Source: Mucilaginibacter ginsenosidivorans (GTDB lineage Bacteria > Bacteroidota > Bacteroidia > Sphingobacteriales > Sphingobacteriaceae). From it: a stretch of 64,000 nucleotides of DNA. A program made the position numbers and the translations under genes. Each line of letters opens with the position of its first letter. The stretch's first letter is position 1. The DNA is taken from positions 310,001 through 374,000 of the forward strand of contig NZ_CP042436.1 in the NCBI RefSeq assembly GCF_007971025.1, read 5' to 3'. Shown piece by piece: positions 18,220 to 26,506 of the stretch. A model generated the notes under the pieces. The model ran no database searches, had not been told where the DNA came from, and saw nothing but the letters and a program-made list of their open reading frames with translations.

Positions 18220-18738
18220 ATGAAAATCAGACAGAAAAAGTTTTGCACATTATTGGCGGTTTTGTTAATAACCGTATTAAATGCCTGCAGCCAGGCGCCG
18301 GCCGGCGGCAAGGTGGTAGCAGGTAGTTCTGAAGACGTAAAAAAGTTCCCTGATGCCAAACCAAATGCTTACTGGAAAACAATTTTATCGCCCGATGCCT
18401 ACTATATCATGGTTGAAAAAGGTACCGAACCTCCGTTTCATAATCCTTACTGGAACAACCACGAAAAAGGCATTTATGTAAGCGCGGCAACAGGAAAGCC
18501 CCTGTTCAGCTCGGATGCTAAATTTGAGTCGGGCACTGGCTGGCCAAGTTTTTTTAAACCTATCGACCCGAAGGCCATTATGATCGTAAAGGATTATTCG
18601 GACGGCATGGTGCGCGACGAGGTTGTTGAGCGGAGCACCGGGCTGCACCTCGGCCACGTTTTTGATGACGGCCCCGCGCCAACCGGGCAGCGCTATTGTC
18701 TTGATTCGTATGCGCTGAAGTTTGTGAAGGCGAAGTAA
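18220..18738 (+). CDS. msrB: Peptide-methionine (R)-S-oxide reductase, lipoprotein
   Basis: MsrB reduces methionine-R-sulfoxide in proteins. The 172-residue protein carries a lipoprotein signal (VLNACSQAP, lipobox Cys23), so it acts outside the cytoplasm. Fold motifs are WNNHEKGIYV, SGTGWPSFFKP, VVERSTGLHLGHVFDDGP and the catalytic Cys in QRYCLDSYALKF. The two CxxC pairs that bind structural zinc in many MsrB proteins are missing: the first is replaced by SAATGKP. That is a known variation, not a defect. It is monocistronic with a strong terminator, and probably repairs oxidised exported proteins, as the periplasmic peroxiredoxin at 32562 may also do. Confidence 0.92.
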   Translation: MKIRQKKFCTLLAVLLITVLNACSQAPAGGKVVAGSSEDVKKFPDAKPNAYWKTILSPDAYYIMVEKGTEPPFHNPYWNNHEKGIYVSAATGKPLFSSDAKFESGTGWPSFFKPIDPKAIMIVKDYSDGMVRDEVVERSTGLHLGHVFDDGPAPTGQRYCLDSYALKFVKAK

Positions 18739-18758
18739 GGCTACATAATCACATTTTT

Positions 18759-18781
18759 AAGGCCCATACCGGGCCTTTTTT
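18759..18781 (+). terminator. msrB terminator
   Basis: AAGGCCC (18759-18765), 5-nt loop, GGGCCTT (18771-18777), then a run of T to 18781. Confidence 0.85.
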
Positions 18782-18904
18782 GTTTTATAGCCCGCTATAA
18801 CTATTATTTAACCTATTCTGAACCAAATAAATCAAAAATTTTAAGAACTTTGAACCGCGGAATTTTGTATTTCGTATGTAGTTGCATATACCGTTGTAGT
18901 TTTC

Positions 18905-19633
18905 ATGATCATATTATTTTTCTTTCTTGCCCACTGGTTCCTTTCCCTCTTTTTTCAAACGTTTTTCCTGCACCGTTATGCATCGCATAAAATGTTTAAA
19001 ATGAATGCCGCATGGGAAAAAGTGTTTTATTTCTGCACTTTCATGTTCCAGGGCTCATCCTTCCTTAACCCGCGCGCCTACGCTATTATGCACCGTATGC
19101 ATCATGCTTACAGTGATACGGAAAAGGACCCGCATTCGCCGCATTTTATTAAAGACGTTTTCGGACTGATGTGGAAGACAAAAGAAATCTACCTGAGCTA
19201 CCAGCGATACAAACTTGAACCCGAACCACAATTTATCGACCGTTACCCAACCTGGAAATTTGTAGACCGCGTAGGCGATCACTGGATTACACGCGTCGGT
19301 TTCGGCGTGTTTTACACGGCCTTTTATGTGATGTTTGCCACGCATTGGTGGATGTTCCTGTTATTGCCCATTCATTTCCTGATGGGCCCTATCCACGGCG
19401 CCATTGTAAACTGGTGCGGGCACAAATACGGCTACTCCAATTTTGATAACGACGATCACAGTAAAAACACCCTGCCGTTCGATTTCCTGATGATGGGCGA
19501 ACTGTTCCAGAATAATCATCACAAGCGCCCCAACGATGCCAATTTTGCAAAACGCTGGTTCGAGTTCGACCCCACCTACCCGGTAATGAAACTGCTGCAC
19601 CTGATGCGCATCATTAAGCTAAGAAAAGTATAA
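18905..19633 (+). CDS. Fatty acyl desaturase (membrane di-iron)
   Basis: A 242-residue acyl-CoA/acyl-lipid desaturase-type protein. The three histidine boxes that hold the di-iron centre are visible: HRYASH near residue 24, HRMHHAYSD near 65 and NNHHKRPN near 200, separated by membrane helices such as [21 protein letters not shown]. It would introduce a double bond into a membrane-bound acyl chain. A DUF1475 gene starts 3 bp later and a DUF1295 gene overlaps that one, so the three form an operon. Cyclopropane-synthase-like methyltransferases, which need unsaturated acyl chains, are encoded just downstream. Confidence 0.9.
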   Translation: MIILFFFLAHWFLSLFFQTFFLHRYASHKMFKMNAAWEKVFYFCTFMFQGSSFLNPRAYAIMHRMHHAYSDTEKDPHSPHFIKDVFGLMWKTKEIYLSYQRYKLEPEPQFIDRYPTWKFVDRVGDHWITRVGFGVFYTAFYVMFATHWWMFLLLPIHFLMGPIHGAIVNWCGHKYGYSNFDNDDHSKNTLPFDFLMMGELFQNNHHKRPNDANFAKRWFEFDPTYPVMKLLHLMRIIKLRKV

Positions 19634-19636
19634 AGT

Positions 19637-19969
19637 ATGATAACCGCGCTAAAGATCATATTCGGTGTCTTGTTAGCGTGGATGTGTTATACCGTTATCA
19701 GCACCTGCCTGGAAAGTAATCTTTTTAAGGAATGGGATTTCCTTGGTTCAATACCCTGGATGCGTGCTACCTTGTGGGATTTTTACGCCAATGTAGCCGT
19801 TATCTTCATTTGGGTTTGCTATAAAGAAAAAAGTATTTTTTTTAAAATCCTCTGGCTGATATTCCTCGTATGTTTAGGCAGCATCGCCAGTTGCGCCTAT
19901 GTCCTGATCCAATTATTCAGGCTGAAGCCCGGCGAAGGATTAAAAGAGTTTTTTAGCAAAAATGGATAA
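19637..19969 (+). CDS. DUF1475-like small membrane protein
   Basis: A 110-residue protein with three hydrophobic segments: IIFGVLLAWMCYTVIST, WDFYANVAVIFIWVCY and ILWLIFLVCLGSIASCAYVLIQLF. The SIPWMRATLWDFYANV stretch between the first two fits the DUF1475 family as I remember it. It begins 3 bp after the desaturase stop and overlaps the DUF1295 gene by 8 bp, so it is translated with them. A role in lipid modification is guessed from position only. Confidence 0.7.
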   Translation: MITALKIIFGVLLAWMCYTVISTCLESNLFKEWDFLGSIPWMRATLWDFYANVAVIFIWVCYKEKSIFFKILWLIFLVCLGSIASCAYVLIQLFRLKPGEGLKEFFSKNG

Positions 19970-20756
19970 TTCTGTATGGTGGCTGACCCTTTACAGCCTT
20001 ATTGCCTGTTGTATCATCATGGTATTAGTGTGGCTTTGGGCGCACAAGATCAACAACGCAGGCGTGGTGGATATTTTCTGGTCGTATAACTTCCCGGTTA
20101 TTGCCGTCATTTTGTTACTGCTTGCGCCTGGTTTTGAGATCCGTAAGCAGCTGATCTGCGTCATGGTAATTATAGCCGGCGGCCGGCTCGGCACGCATAT
20201 CCTTACCCGCACAGTAAGCCATTTGGATGAAGAGGAAGGCCGTTACCAGCAACTGCGACAAGAATGGGGGCCAAACCCCGACCGTACTTTTTTTTGGTTC
20301 TTCCAGGCGCAGGCGCTTTCCAACGTGATACTGGCGATACCCTTCTTCGTAATCTGTATGAATACCAGTACGCATTTGTCGCCACTGGAGTATGCCGGTG
20401 TTGCGATATGGCTGATCAGCGTAATAGGTGAATCGGTTGCCGATACGCAGTTGCGTGCGTTTAAAAAAGAGCCTGCAAACAAAGGCAAGGTTTGCAGCCG
20501 GGGACTTTGGAATTATTCGCGTCACCCCAATTACTTTTTTCAATGGATGATGTGGATGTCGTACCTGGTATTCGCGCTGGCGTCGCCTTATGGATATTTA
20601 GCGATCATCAGTCCGGCTATTATTCTTTATCTTTTATTGCGGGTCACCGGCATTCCCATTACCGAGGAGCAATCCATCCGGTCGAAAGGCGACGCATTCA
20701 GGGAATATCAGCGGACAACAAGCGCCTTTGTGCCATGGTTTAAGAAAAAGGCCTGA
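19962..20756 (+). CDS. DUF1295 / steroid 5-alpha-reductase-like membrane protein
   Basis: A 264-residue integral membrane protein with about six to seven helices. The C-terminal region carries the family's nicotinamide-binding signature: GKVCSRGLWNYSRHPNYFFQWMMW, then ITEEQSIRSKGDAFREYQRTTSAFVPWF. DUF1295 proteins are related to steroid 5-alpha reductases and isoprenylcysteine methyltransferases and are often encoded beside cyclopropane-synthase-like methyltransferases. That suggests NADPH-dependent reduction of an unsaturated or methylene lipid. It overlaps the preceding gene by 8 bp; 144 bp separate it from the next operon. Confidence 0.85.
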   Translation: MDNSVWWLTLYSLIACCIIMVLVWLWAHKINNAGVVDIFWSYNFPVIAVILLLLAPGFEIRKQLICVMVIIAGGRLGTHILTRTVSHLDEEEGRYQQLRQEWGPNPDRTFFWFFQAQALSNVILAIPFFVICMNTSTHLSPLEYAGVAIWLISVIGESVADTQLRAFKKEPANKGKVCSRGLWNYSRHPNYFFQWMMWMSYLVFALASPYGYLAIISPAIILYLLLRVTGIPITEEQSIRSKGDAFREYQRTTSAFVPWFKKKA

Positions 20757-20849
20757 CCGAAATATTTTTATTCCGTTGTAAATCAATAAATTTCTATATT
20801 TCAAAATCCGTCCGGCTTAGAAAAACGTAAAATACTTCGAACTGTTGAC

Positions 20850-20879
20850 ACCTGTAACGTACTATGCCGAACCTGTAAC
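20850..20879 (+). promoter_or_regulatory. Direct repeat ACCTGTAAC x2, possible operator
   Basis: Two identical 9-mers ACCTGTAAC start at 20850 and 20871, exactly 21 bp (two helical turns) apart, in the 144-bp gap before the methyltransferase operon. This is typical of a repressor or activator binding on one DNA face. The regulator is not known. Confidence 0.45.
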
Positions 20880-20900
20880 AAAATAACGTCCAACCTAAGC

Positions 20901-21935
20901 ATGTGGTACGATAAACTGATCGAACAAAATAAAGTCCCTGATTTTTTATTGCGGCGCGGTATACGCAAGCTGCTAAAGCAACGGCTTAACGACGAAAACA
21001 AAGGCGGTGTGGAGGCGCAACAGGTACACTTGATGGAGTTGATAAGTCAATTAAAATCTTCTCCTATAGCAGTCAATACTACTGAAGCCAACCAGCAGCA
21101 TTACGAAGTTCCCACGCAATTCTATCAATATTGCCTAGGCAAAAATTTAAAATACTCCAGCGGTAACTGGAAAGACGGCGTTACCGATATTGATACGTCG
21201 GAAGATGATATGCTGGCCCTGACCTGTGAAAGAGCCGAATTACAAAATGGGCAGCAGGTGCTGGAATTAGGCTGCGGCTGGGGTTCGCTGTCGTTATATA
21301 TGGCGGCAAAATTCCCCAAAAGCACCTTTAAGGTGGTTTCCAATTCGCGCACGCAAAAGGCGTTTATCGACGAAAAAGCAAAAGAACGCGGCATCACTAA
21401 TCTGACTGTCATCACTGCAGATATGAACACCTTCAGCATTGATGAACATTTCGACCGCATTGTTTCGGTCGAGATGTTCGAGCATATGCGTAATTATCAG
21501 TTGCTGATGCAAAAGGTGGCTTCGTTCCTGAAGCCTGATGGCAAAGTATTCATTCATATTTTTACCCATAAGGAATATGCTTACTTGTTCGAGGTGAAGG
21601 ATGAGACCGACTGGATGAGCAAATATTTCTTTACGGGCGGGATCATGCCAAGCGACGATCTGTTGTTGTATTTCAACGATCATTTAGTTGTGGAGCGGCA
21701 TTGGCACGTTAGCGGCACTCACTATGCCAAAACATCTGAAGGCTGGCTCAAAAATATGGATGCTCATAAAGCCCAGATCATGCCATTATTTGAAGAAACA
21801 TATGGTAAGGGCCAGGCGCTGAAATGGTGGGCCTACTGGCGCATATTTTACATGGCCTGCGCCGAGTTATGGAACTATAACGAAGGGAACGAATGGATAG
21901 TAAGCCATTATCTTTTTCATAAAACAAACGCATGA
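20901..21935 (+). CDS. Cyclopropane-synthase-like SAM methyltransferase, short form
   Basis: A 344-residue class I SAM-dependent methyltransferase. SAM-binding motif I is LELGCGWGSLSLYMA, preceded by the substrate-region motif QHYEVPTQFYQYCLGKNLKYSSG, similar to HYDxxxxFY in CFA synthases. RIVSVEMFEHMRNY is the motif IV region. Length and C-terminus (SEGWLKNMD, ALKWWAYWRIFYMACAELW) match the branch containing plant coclaurine N-methyltransferase-like proteins and bacterial relatives in lipid clusters rather than classical Cfa. It overlaps the next ORF by 4 bp, starting a five-gene operon. The substrate could be an unsaturated phospholipid acyl chain; an amine is not excluded. Confidence 0.85.
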   Translation: MWYDKLIEQNKVPDFLLRRGIRKLLKQRLNDENKGGVEAQQVHLMELISQLKSSPIAVNTTEANQQHYEVPTQFYQYCLGKNLKYSSGNWKDGVTDIDTSEDDMLALTCERAELQNGQQVLELGCGWGSLSLYMAAKFPKSTFKVVSNSRTQKAFIDEKAKERGITNLTVITADMNTFSIDEHFDRIVSVEMFEHMRNYQLLMQKVASFLKPDGKVFIHIFTHKEYAYLFEVKDETDWMSKYFFTGGIMPSDDLLLYFNDHLVVERHWHVSGTHYAKTSEGWLKNMDAHKAQIMPLFEETYGKGQALKWWAYWRIFYMACAELWNYNEGNEWIVSHYLFHKTNA

Positions 21936-23062
21936 CCAGGCTGATCATCCTCATCATATTATTGCTGCTTTCTCTATTAGCTGTTCTGCGGGCACAGGCC
22001 TATTACCTGTGGCTGATGGCCATCGCCGTGTCGGAATTCCCGCTGATCTTCGCCGGTGGGACGGTGATCATGCTCGCCACGGGCTTTTGGGCAGGCAAAT
22101 ACCAATTGGCCGGTACGGTAGTTGGCATTATAGCATTGATCCTGTTCCTTTCACCTATATTCAGGTCCTACTTAATATCGAGGCACCTGCAACAGGACAT
22201 GCGTGCCGCTTTCGGGCCGGCGGGACTGAAAAAGGATGCCGTGCCGTTTAGTTTTGGTAAACTCTTTCGCCTGAAGTTTAAGGATACCATTGGATCAAAA
22301 ACCCTGACCTACGTTACTTACGGTGATGGCACCGCAATGAAATTCGATTTTTTTCCCGCGCAGGTTCCCGGGCAAAGGCCATGTGTCATCGTCGTTCACG
22401 GCGGCTCGTGGAGCAGCGGCGACAGTAAACAATTGGCAGATCTGAATAGTCTTCTTGCTCAAAAAGGTTACAATGTTGCCGCTATCAATTACCGCCTGGC
22501 CCCAAAATACCAAACTCCCGCGCCGGTTGAGGATATTAAAAACGCGATGAGCTTTTTCCGCACTCACGCGGATGAATTCCATATCGATACCAGTCAATTT
22601 GTTTTGCTTGGCCGTTCGGCCGGAGCGCAGATCGCTTTGCTTGCTGCTTATACGCTACACGACAAAAGCATCAAAGGCGTTATCGAGTTTTATGGCCCGG
22701 TTGACATGGTGTGGGGATATTCTATCCCCTCCAACCCGCTGATCATGGATAGCAGGAAAGTAATGGGCGACTATGTCGGCGGTCCGTATGATAAAGTGCC
22801 GCAAAAATATCACGATTGCTCGCCCCTGTTTTTTACCGGGGAGGACTCGCCGCCAACCCTGATGATCCACGGGGTAAACGATGTGCTGGTGACTTATCTC
22901 CATGCCGTTAAGCTGAGCGCAAAACTGCAGGAAGATCATGTAAAGCATTACTGGCTCAAACTTCCCTGGGCCACACACGGATTCGATTTTAATTTATATG
23001 GCCCGGGGGGGCAGTTATCCACCTACGCGGTCGGGAATTTTTTAAGTACTGTTACCAAATGA
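21932..23062 (+). CDS. Membrane-anchored alpha/beta hydrolase (esterase/lipase)
   Basis: A 376-residue protein with three N-terminal hydrophobic helices in the first about 90 residues and an alpha/beta hydrolase domain from about 120. Visible motifs are VVHGGSWSSGD (HGG oxyanion hole of the hormone-sensitive-lipase/BD-FAE group), the nucleophile elbow GRSAGAQ, an acid in HGVNDVLV and the catalytic His in WATHGFDF. It overlaps both neighbours by 4 bp (ATGA), so it is translationally coupled to the methyltransferase and the oxidoreductase. It may release or transfer the modified acyl chain; this is inference. Confidence 0.87.
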   Translation: MTRLIILIILLLLSLLAVLRAQAYYLWLMAIAVSEFPLIFAGGTVIMLATGFWAGKYQLAGTVVGIIALILFLSPIFRSYLISRHLQQDMRAAFGPAGLKKDAVPFSFGKLFRLKFKDTIGSKTLTYVTYGDGTAMKFDFFPAQVPGQRPCVIVVHGGSWSSGDSKQLADLNSLLAQKGYNVAAINYRLAPKYQTPAPVEDIKNAMSFFRTHADEFHIDTSQFVLLGRSAGAQIALLAAYTLHDKSIKGVIEFYGPVDMVWGYSIPSNPLIMDSRKVMGDYVGGPYDKVPQKYHDCSPLFFTGEDSPPTLMIHGVNDVLVTYLHAVKLSAKLQEDHVKHYWLKLPWATHGFDFNLYGPGGQLSTYAVGNFLSTVTK

Positions 23063-24342
23063 AGACGGCTATTATAGGCACAGGCATTGCCGGCATGGGC
23101 TGTGGGTATTTCCTGCGCCAGCAGGATGAACTGACTATTTTCGAACAAAACAACTATGTTGGCGGGCATACCAATACGGTAACGATAGATGAAGGGGGCA
23201 AACCGGTTTATATCGATACCGGGTTTATGGTTTTTAATTATAAAACCTATCCCAATTTATGCAGGCTTTTTGCCGATCTGAACGCCCCGGTAAAAAAAAC
23301 GGATATGTCCTTTAGCGTGCAACATATGCCCACAGGTTTGGAATACAGCGGATCGAGCATAAACCACCTGTTCGCCCAAAGGAAGAATATTTTCAATCGC
23401 AGCTTTATTAAGATGCTCGGGCAAATCGGGCGATTCAATAAGGAAAGCGTGAAAATACTGGACGATCCAAAGTATGCGGCATATTCTATCGGCCAATACA
23501 TCAAAGAATTTAAGTACGGCGACGACATGCTATGGAAATACCTGGTACCGATGAGTTCGGCGGTATGGTCGACCCCCATGGAACAAATGCTGGATTTCCC
23601 TGCGGTAACGCTGATCCGGTTTTTTCTGAATCACGGTTTTTTAGGGTTGGACACCCAGCACCAATGGTACACCCTGGAAAATGGCAGCCAAAGCTACCGG
23701 GAATTGTTGATCAAACCCTTCAAGGACCGCATACGCGTTAATTGTAAAGTCGAAAAAATTACCAGGTCGGGTGGGAGAGTAACGGTAAAAGCATCAGATG
23801 GTTCAGAAGAAATATTCGATCGTGTCATCATCGCTACCCATGCCGACCAGGCACTTGCGATGCTGGACAAACCTACCTGGGAAGAACAGCGGCTGCTTCC
23901 CCCATTCAAATACCAGTACAATAAAGCCGTTTTACATACTGACGAACGCATAATGCCTAAAACCAAACTGGCCTGGAGCAGCTGGAACTATCGTATAAAA
24001 ATGGAGAACCAGGCGTTGCAGCCCAGTACCATTTACTGGATGAACCGCTTGCAGGGTGTATCGGATAAGAAAAATTATTTTGTTTCGATCAATCCGCACG
24101 AAGACCTGGACAAAAAGAATATCCTGATGGAGATCGATTACGAACACCCGCTATTTGATGTTCGGGCTATAAGTGCACAGGAGCGCCTGCATATTTTGAA
24201 TGAAGGCGGGCCAGTTTATTTTTGCGGAAGCTATTTCAAATATGGTTTTCACGAGGATGCATTTGCCGGTGCGGTCAATCTATGTTCGCAATTGCTGGGC
24301 AAGGCCGTTTATGGCGAACAAATCATCAGCCCGGCGGTTTAA
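23059..24342 (+). CDS. FAD-dependent amine-oxidase-like oxidoreductase
   Basis: A 427-residue flavoprotein. The dinucleotide-binding motif is at the very N-terminus: AIIGTGIAGMGCGYFL, followed by FEQNNYVGGHTNTV, the GG doublet typical of the amine oxidase/phytoene-desaturase superfamily. The C-terminal FAD motif is VYFCGSYFKYGFHEDAFAGAVN. Proteins of this type precede DUF1365 and cfa genes in many Gram-negative cfa clusters, and homologues act in 10-methyl or furan fatty-acid formation. It overlaps the hydrolase by 4 bp and precedes DUF1365 by 21 bp. The exact reaction cannot be read from the sequence. Confidence 0.88.
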   Translation: MKTAIIGTGIAGMGCGYFLRQQDELTIFEQNNYVGGHTNTVTIDEGGKPVYIDTGFMVFNYKTYPNLCRLFADLNAPVKKTDMSFSVQHMPTGLEYSGSSINHLFAQRKNIFNRSFIKMLGQIGRFNKESVKILDDPKYAAYSIGQYIKEFKYGDDMLWKYLVPMSSAVWSTPMEQMLDFPAVTLIRFFLNHGFLGLDTQHQWYTLENGSQSYRELLIKPFKDRIRVNCKVEKITRSGGRVTVKASDGSEEIFDRVIIATHADQALAMLDKPTWEEQRLLPPFKYQYNKAVLHTDERIMPKTKLAWSSWNYRIKMENQALQPSTIYWMNRLQGVSDKKNYFVSINPHEDLDKKNILMEIDYEHPLFDVRAISAQERLHILNEGGPVYFCGSYFKYGFHEDAFAGAVNLCSQLLGKAVYGEQIISPAV

Positions 24343-24363
24343 GTCGTATCTTTATCATAGCTC

Positions 24364-25158
24364 ATGAATTCCTGCCTTTACAAAGCGCGCGTAATGCATA
24401 ACCGTTTGGCACCCAAGCCGCACAGTTTTCATTACAATATCTTCATGTTTTATCTCGACCTGGACGAGATAGACAGCCTTCATAAAAAAATGAAGTTCAT
24501 GAGCCGGAACCGGTTCAACCTGTTCAACTTTCGCGATAAGGACCATTTGCAACTGCCTAAAGAAGATCCCGACCTTTCGAAAGACGTTCGCCGGCATATT
24601 ACGGATTACCTTGGCACCAATGGTGTTGATATCGGCAATGGCCGTATCATGATATTAACCAACCTGTGCACTTTAGGATACCAGTTCAACCCGGTATCAT
24701 TCTATTTCTGCTACGACGAAAGCGGGCAGCCCGTTTGTTCGGTTGTGGAGATCTGTAATACTTTTTTGGAGATGAAGCCTTTCTTTTTGGGGGCGGATAC
24801 CAAAACAGGCGACCATTACAAACTGAATACCACCAAATATTTTTATGTGTCGCCGTTCATCGAAATGGATACCAATTTTGATTTCGACCTGCAAATACCA
24901 GGTGAAAAGTTACAGATAAGGATAGATGATTTTGATAAAGAGGGCATAAGATTTTTTATCAGTACGCTTAGCGGCGAGCGCAAACCATTGACTGATTCAA
25001 ACCTGCTGGCTTACTTTTTAAGCTTCCCGCTTATCACTTTGAAAGTAATAACGCTGATACACTGGCAGGCGTTAAAACTTTGGCTCAAAAAAATTCCCTA
25101 TCATAAAAAAGACGCGAATAAGGACCTGCAAAGGGAGGTTTACCGGCCATATAATTGA
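24364..25158 (+). CDS. DUF1365 family protein
   Basis: A 264-residue protein with the DUF1365 signature: NSCLYKARVMHNRLAPKPHSF at the start, LTNLCTLGYQFNPVSFYFCYD in the middle, EVCNTF-type region (VVEICNTFLE), then YVSPFIEMDTNFDF. No membrane helix except a hydrophobic stretch near the C-terminus. DUF1365 genes are nearly always next to the FAD oxidoreductase and a cyclopropane synthase, as here. The biochemical role is unknown to me. It lies 21 bp after the oxidoreductase and 76 bp before cfa. Confidence 0.9.
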   Translation: MNSCLYKARVMHNRLAPKPHSFHYNIFMFYLDLDEIDSLHKKMKFMSRNRFNLFNFRDKDHLQLPKEDPDLSKDVRRHITDYLGTNGVDIGNGRIMILTNLCTLGYQFNPVSFYFCYDESGQPVCSVVEICNTFLEMKPFFLGADTKTGDHYKLNTTKYFYVSPFIEMDTNFDFDLQIPGEKLQIRIDDFDKEGIRFFISTLSGERKPLTDSNLLAYFLSFPLITLKVITLIHWQALKLWLKKIPYHKKDANKDLQREVYRPYN

Positions 25159-25234
25159 ATTTTTGTTATCTTAGTAAAAACCGGCATATCAAAAACCTAC
25201 GTAAATACATATAAACCAAACAACAGTATTTAAA

Positions 25235-26473
25235 ATGCCCAATACCCTTACCCTCACAAAAAGGTACAGTTTATACCAGGATATTATCCTCAAGATCATG
25301 TCGCGGATGGATAAGGGCCGCATGCACCTTACCTTGCCCGATGGCGGGCGGATAGAGTTAGGCAGCGGCGAAGGAAATGTATCGGCCAATGTGACTATCA
25401 ATAGCCACGAATTCTTCCGGCAAGTGATCCTTTACGGCGACATCGGCTTTGGCGAGGCGTATGTGGACGGCCTTTGGGATACTGATAACATCACTAACGT
25501 AATCAAATGGTTTTTACTGAACGTGGAGAATAACCCGGTGGTTTCGGGTAACAAAACACAAGCAGTGATGCTCAACATTTTGAAATGGTTCAATAAGCTC
25601 TCTCATTTAAAAAGGGCCAATTCCATCAGCGGATCACAAAAGAATATTTCGGAGCATTATGATCTCAATAACGATTTTTTCGCAAGCTTCCTAGACCCGA
25701 CCATGACCTATTCCAGCGCTTACTTTTCCAGGGATGGAATGAGTTTACAGGAAGCCCAACTGGCCAAATACGACCGCCTTTGCAGGCAGTTGCATCTGAA
25801 GCCTACCGACCATGTATTAGAAATTGGCAGCGGGTGGGGCGGCAACGCCATTTATATGGCCAGGAACTATGGCTGTAAAGTTACTTCGCTTACCATATCA
25901 GCGGAACAACTAAAACTCGCCCGGGAACGTGTGGAAGAAGCAGGGTTAAGCGATAAAGTAAGCATCCAGATGAAAGATTACCGGGTGATGGAAGGGCAAT
26001 TCGATAAAATCGTATCCGTAGAAATGCTGGAGGCCGTCGGTCATAAATATTTGGATATCTATTTTAAAAAATGCCACGATCTGCTCAAAAAGAACGGCAT
26101 ACTGGCGCTACAGGTAATCACTTCGCCCGATTCGAGGTACGATAGCCTGCGTAAGGGTGTGGACTGGATACAGAAACACATTTTCCCGGGTTCGCTTTTG
26201 CCTTCGGTTGCCGCTATCAACGGCGCTATCAACCGCACCGGCGATCTGACGATGGTGGATCTGAAGGACCTTGGCCTGCATTACGCCCAAACCCTTAAAT
26301 TGTGGTTCGACCAGTTCAACACTAACCTGCCAACTATTAAAACGCTGGGTTTTGATGATGCCTTCATCCGCAAATGGAACTATTATTTTTGTTATTGCGA
26401 AGCGGCTTTTGCGACACGTAACATTAATGTAATGCAATTGGTATATTCGAGACCGAATAACGTTACGCGATAA
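25235..26473 (+). CDS. cfa: Cyclopropane-fatty-acyl-phospholipid synthase
   Basis: A 412-residue CFA synthase: it transfers a methylene group from SAM to the cis double bond of phospholipid acyl chains at the inner membrane. An N-terminal lipid-binding region (about 1-100) contains GDIGFGEAYVDGLWDT. It is followed by ISEHYDLNNDFFASFLDPTMTYSSAYF, SAM motif I LEIGSGWGGNAIYMA, VSVEMLEAVGHKY and the catalytic-loop region FPGSLLPS. Length agrees with full Cfa. It ends the FAD-DUF1365-Cfa run; a TATCTTAG-like -7 box in the 76-bp gap may give it its own promoter. A methylene- or methyl-acyl synthase is an alternative. Confidence 0.93.
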   Translation: MPNTLTLTKRYSLYQDIILKIMSRMDKGRMHLTLPDGGRIELGSGEGNVSANVTINSHEFFRQVILYGDIGFGEAYVDGLWDTDNITNVIKWFLLNVENNPVVSGNKTQAVMLNILKWFNKLSHLKRANSISGSQKNISEHYDLNNDFFASFLDPTMTYSSAYFSRDGMSLQEAQLAKYDRLCRQLHLKPTDHVLEIGSGWGGNAIYMARNYGCKVTSLTISAEQLKLARERVEEAGLSDKVSIQMKDYRVMEGQFDKIVSVEMLEAVGHKYLDIYFKKCHDLLKKNGILALQVITSPDSRYDSLRKGVDWIQKHIFPGSLLPSVAAINGAINRTGDLTMVDLKDLGLHYAQTLKLWFDQFNTNLPTIKTLGFDDAFIRKWNYYFCYCEAAFATRNINVMQLVYSRPNNVTR

Positions 26474-26506
26474 AACCTTATTAACTTTAGCTTTGAGAAA
26501 AGAACT

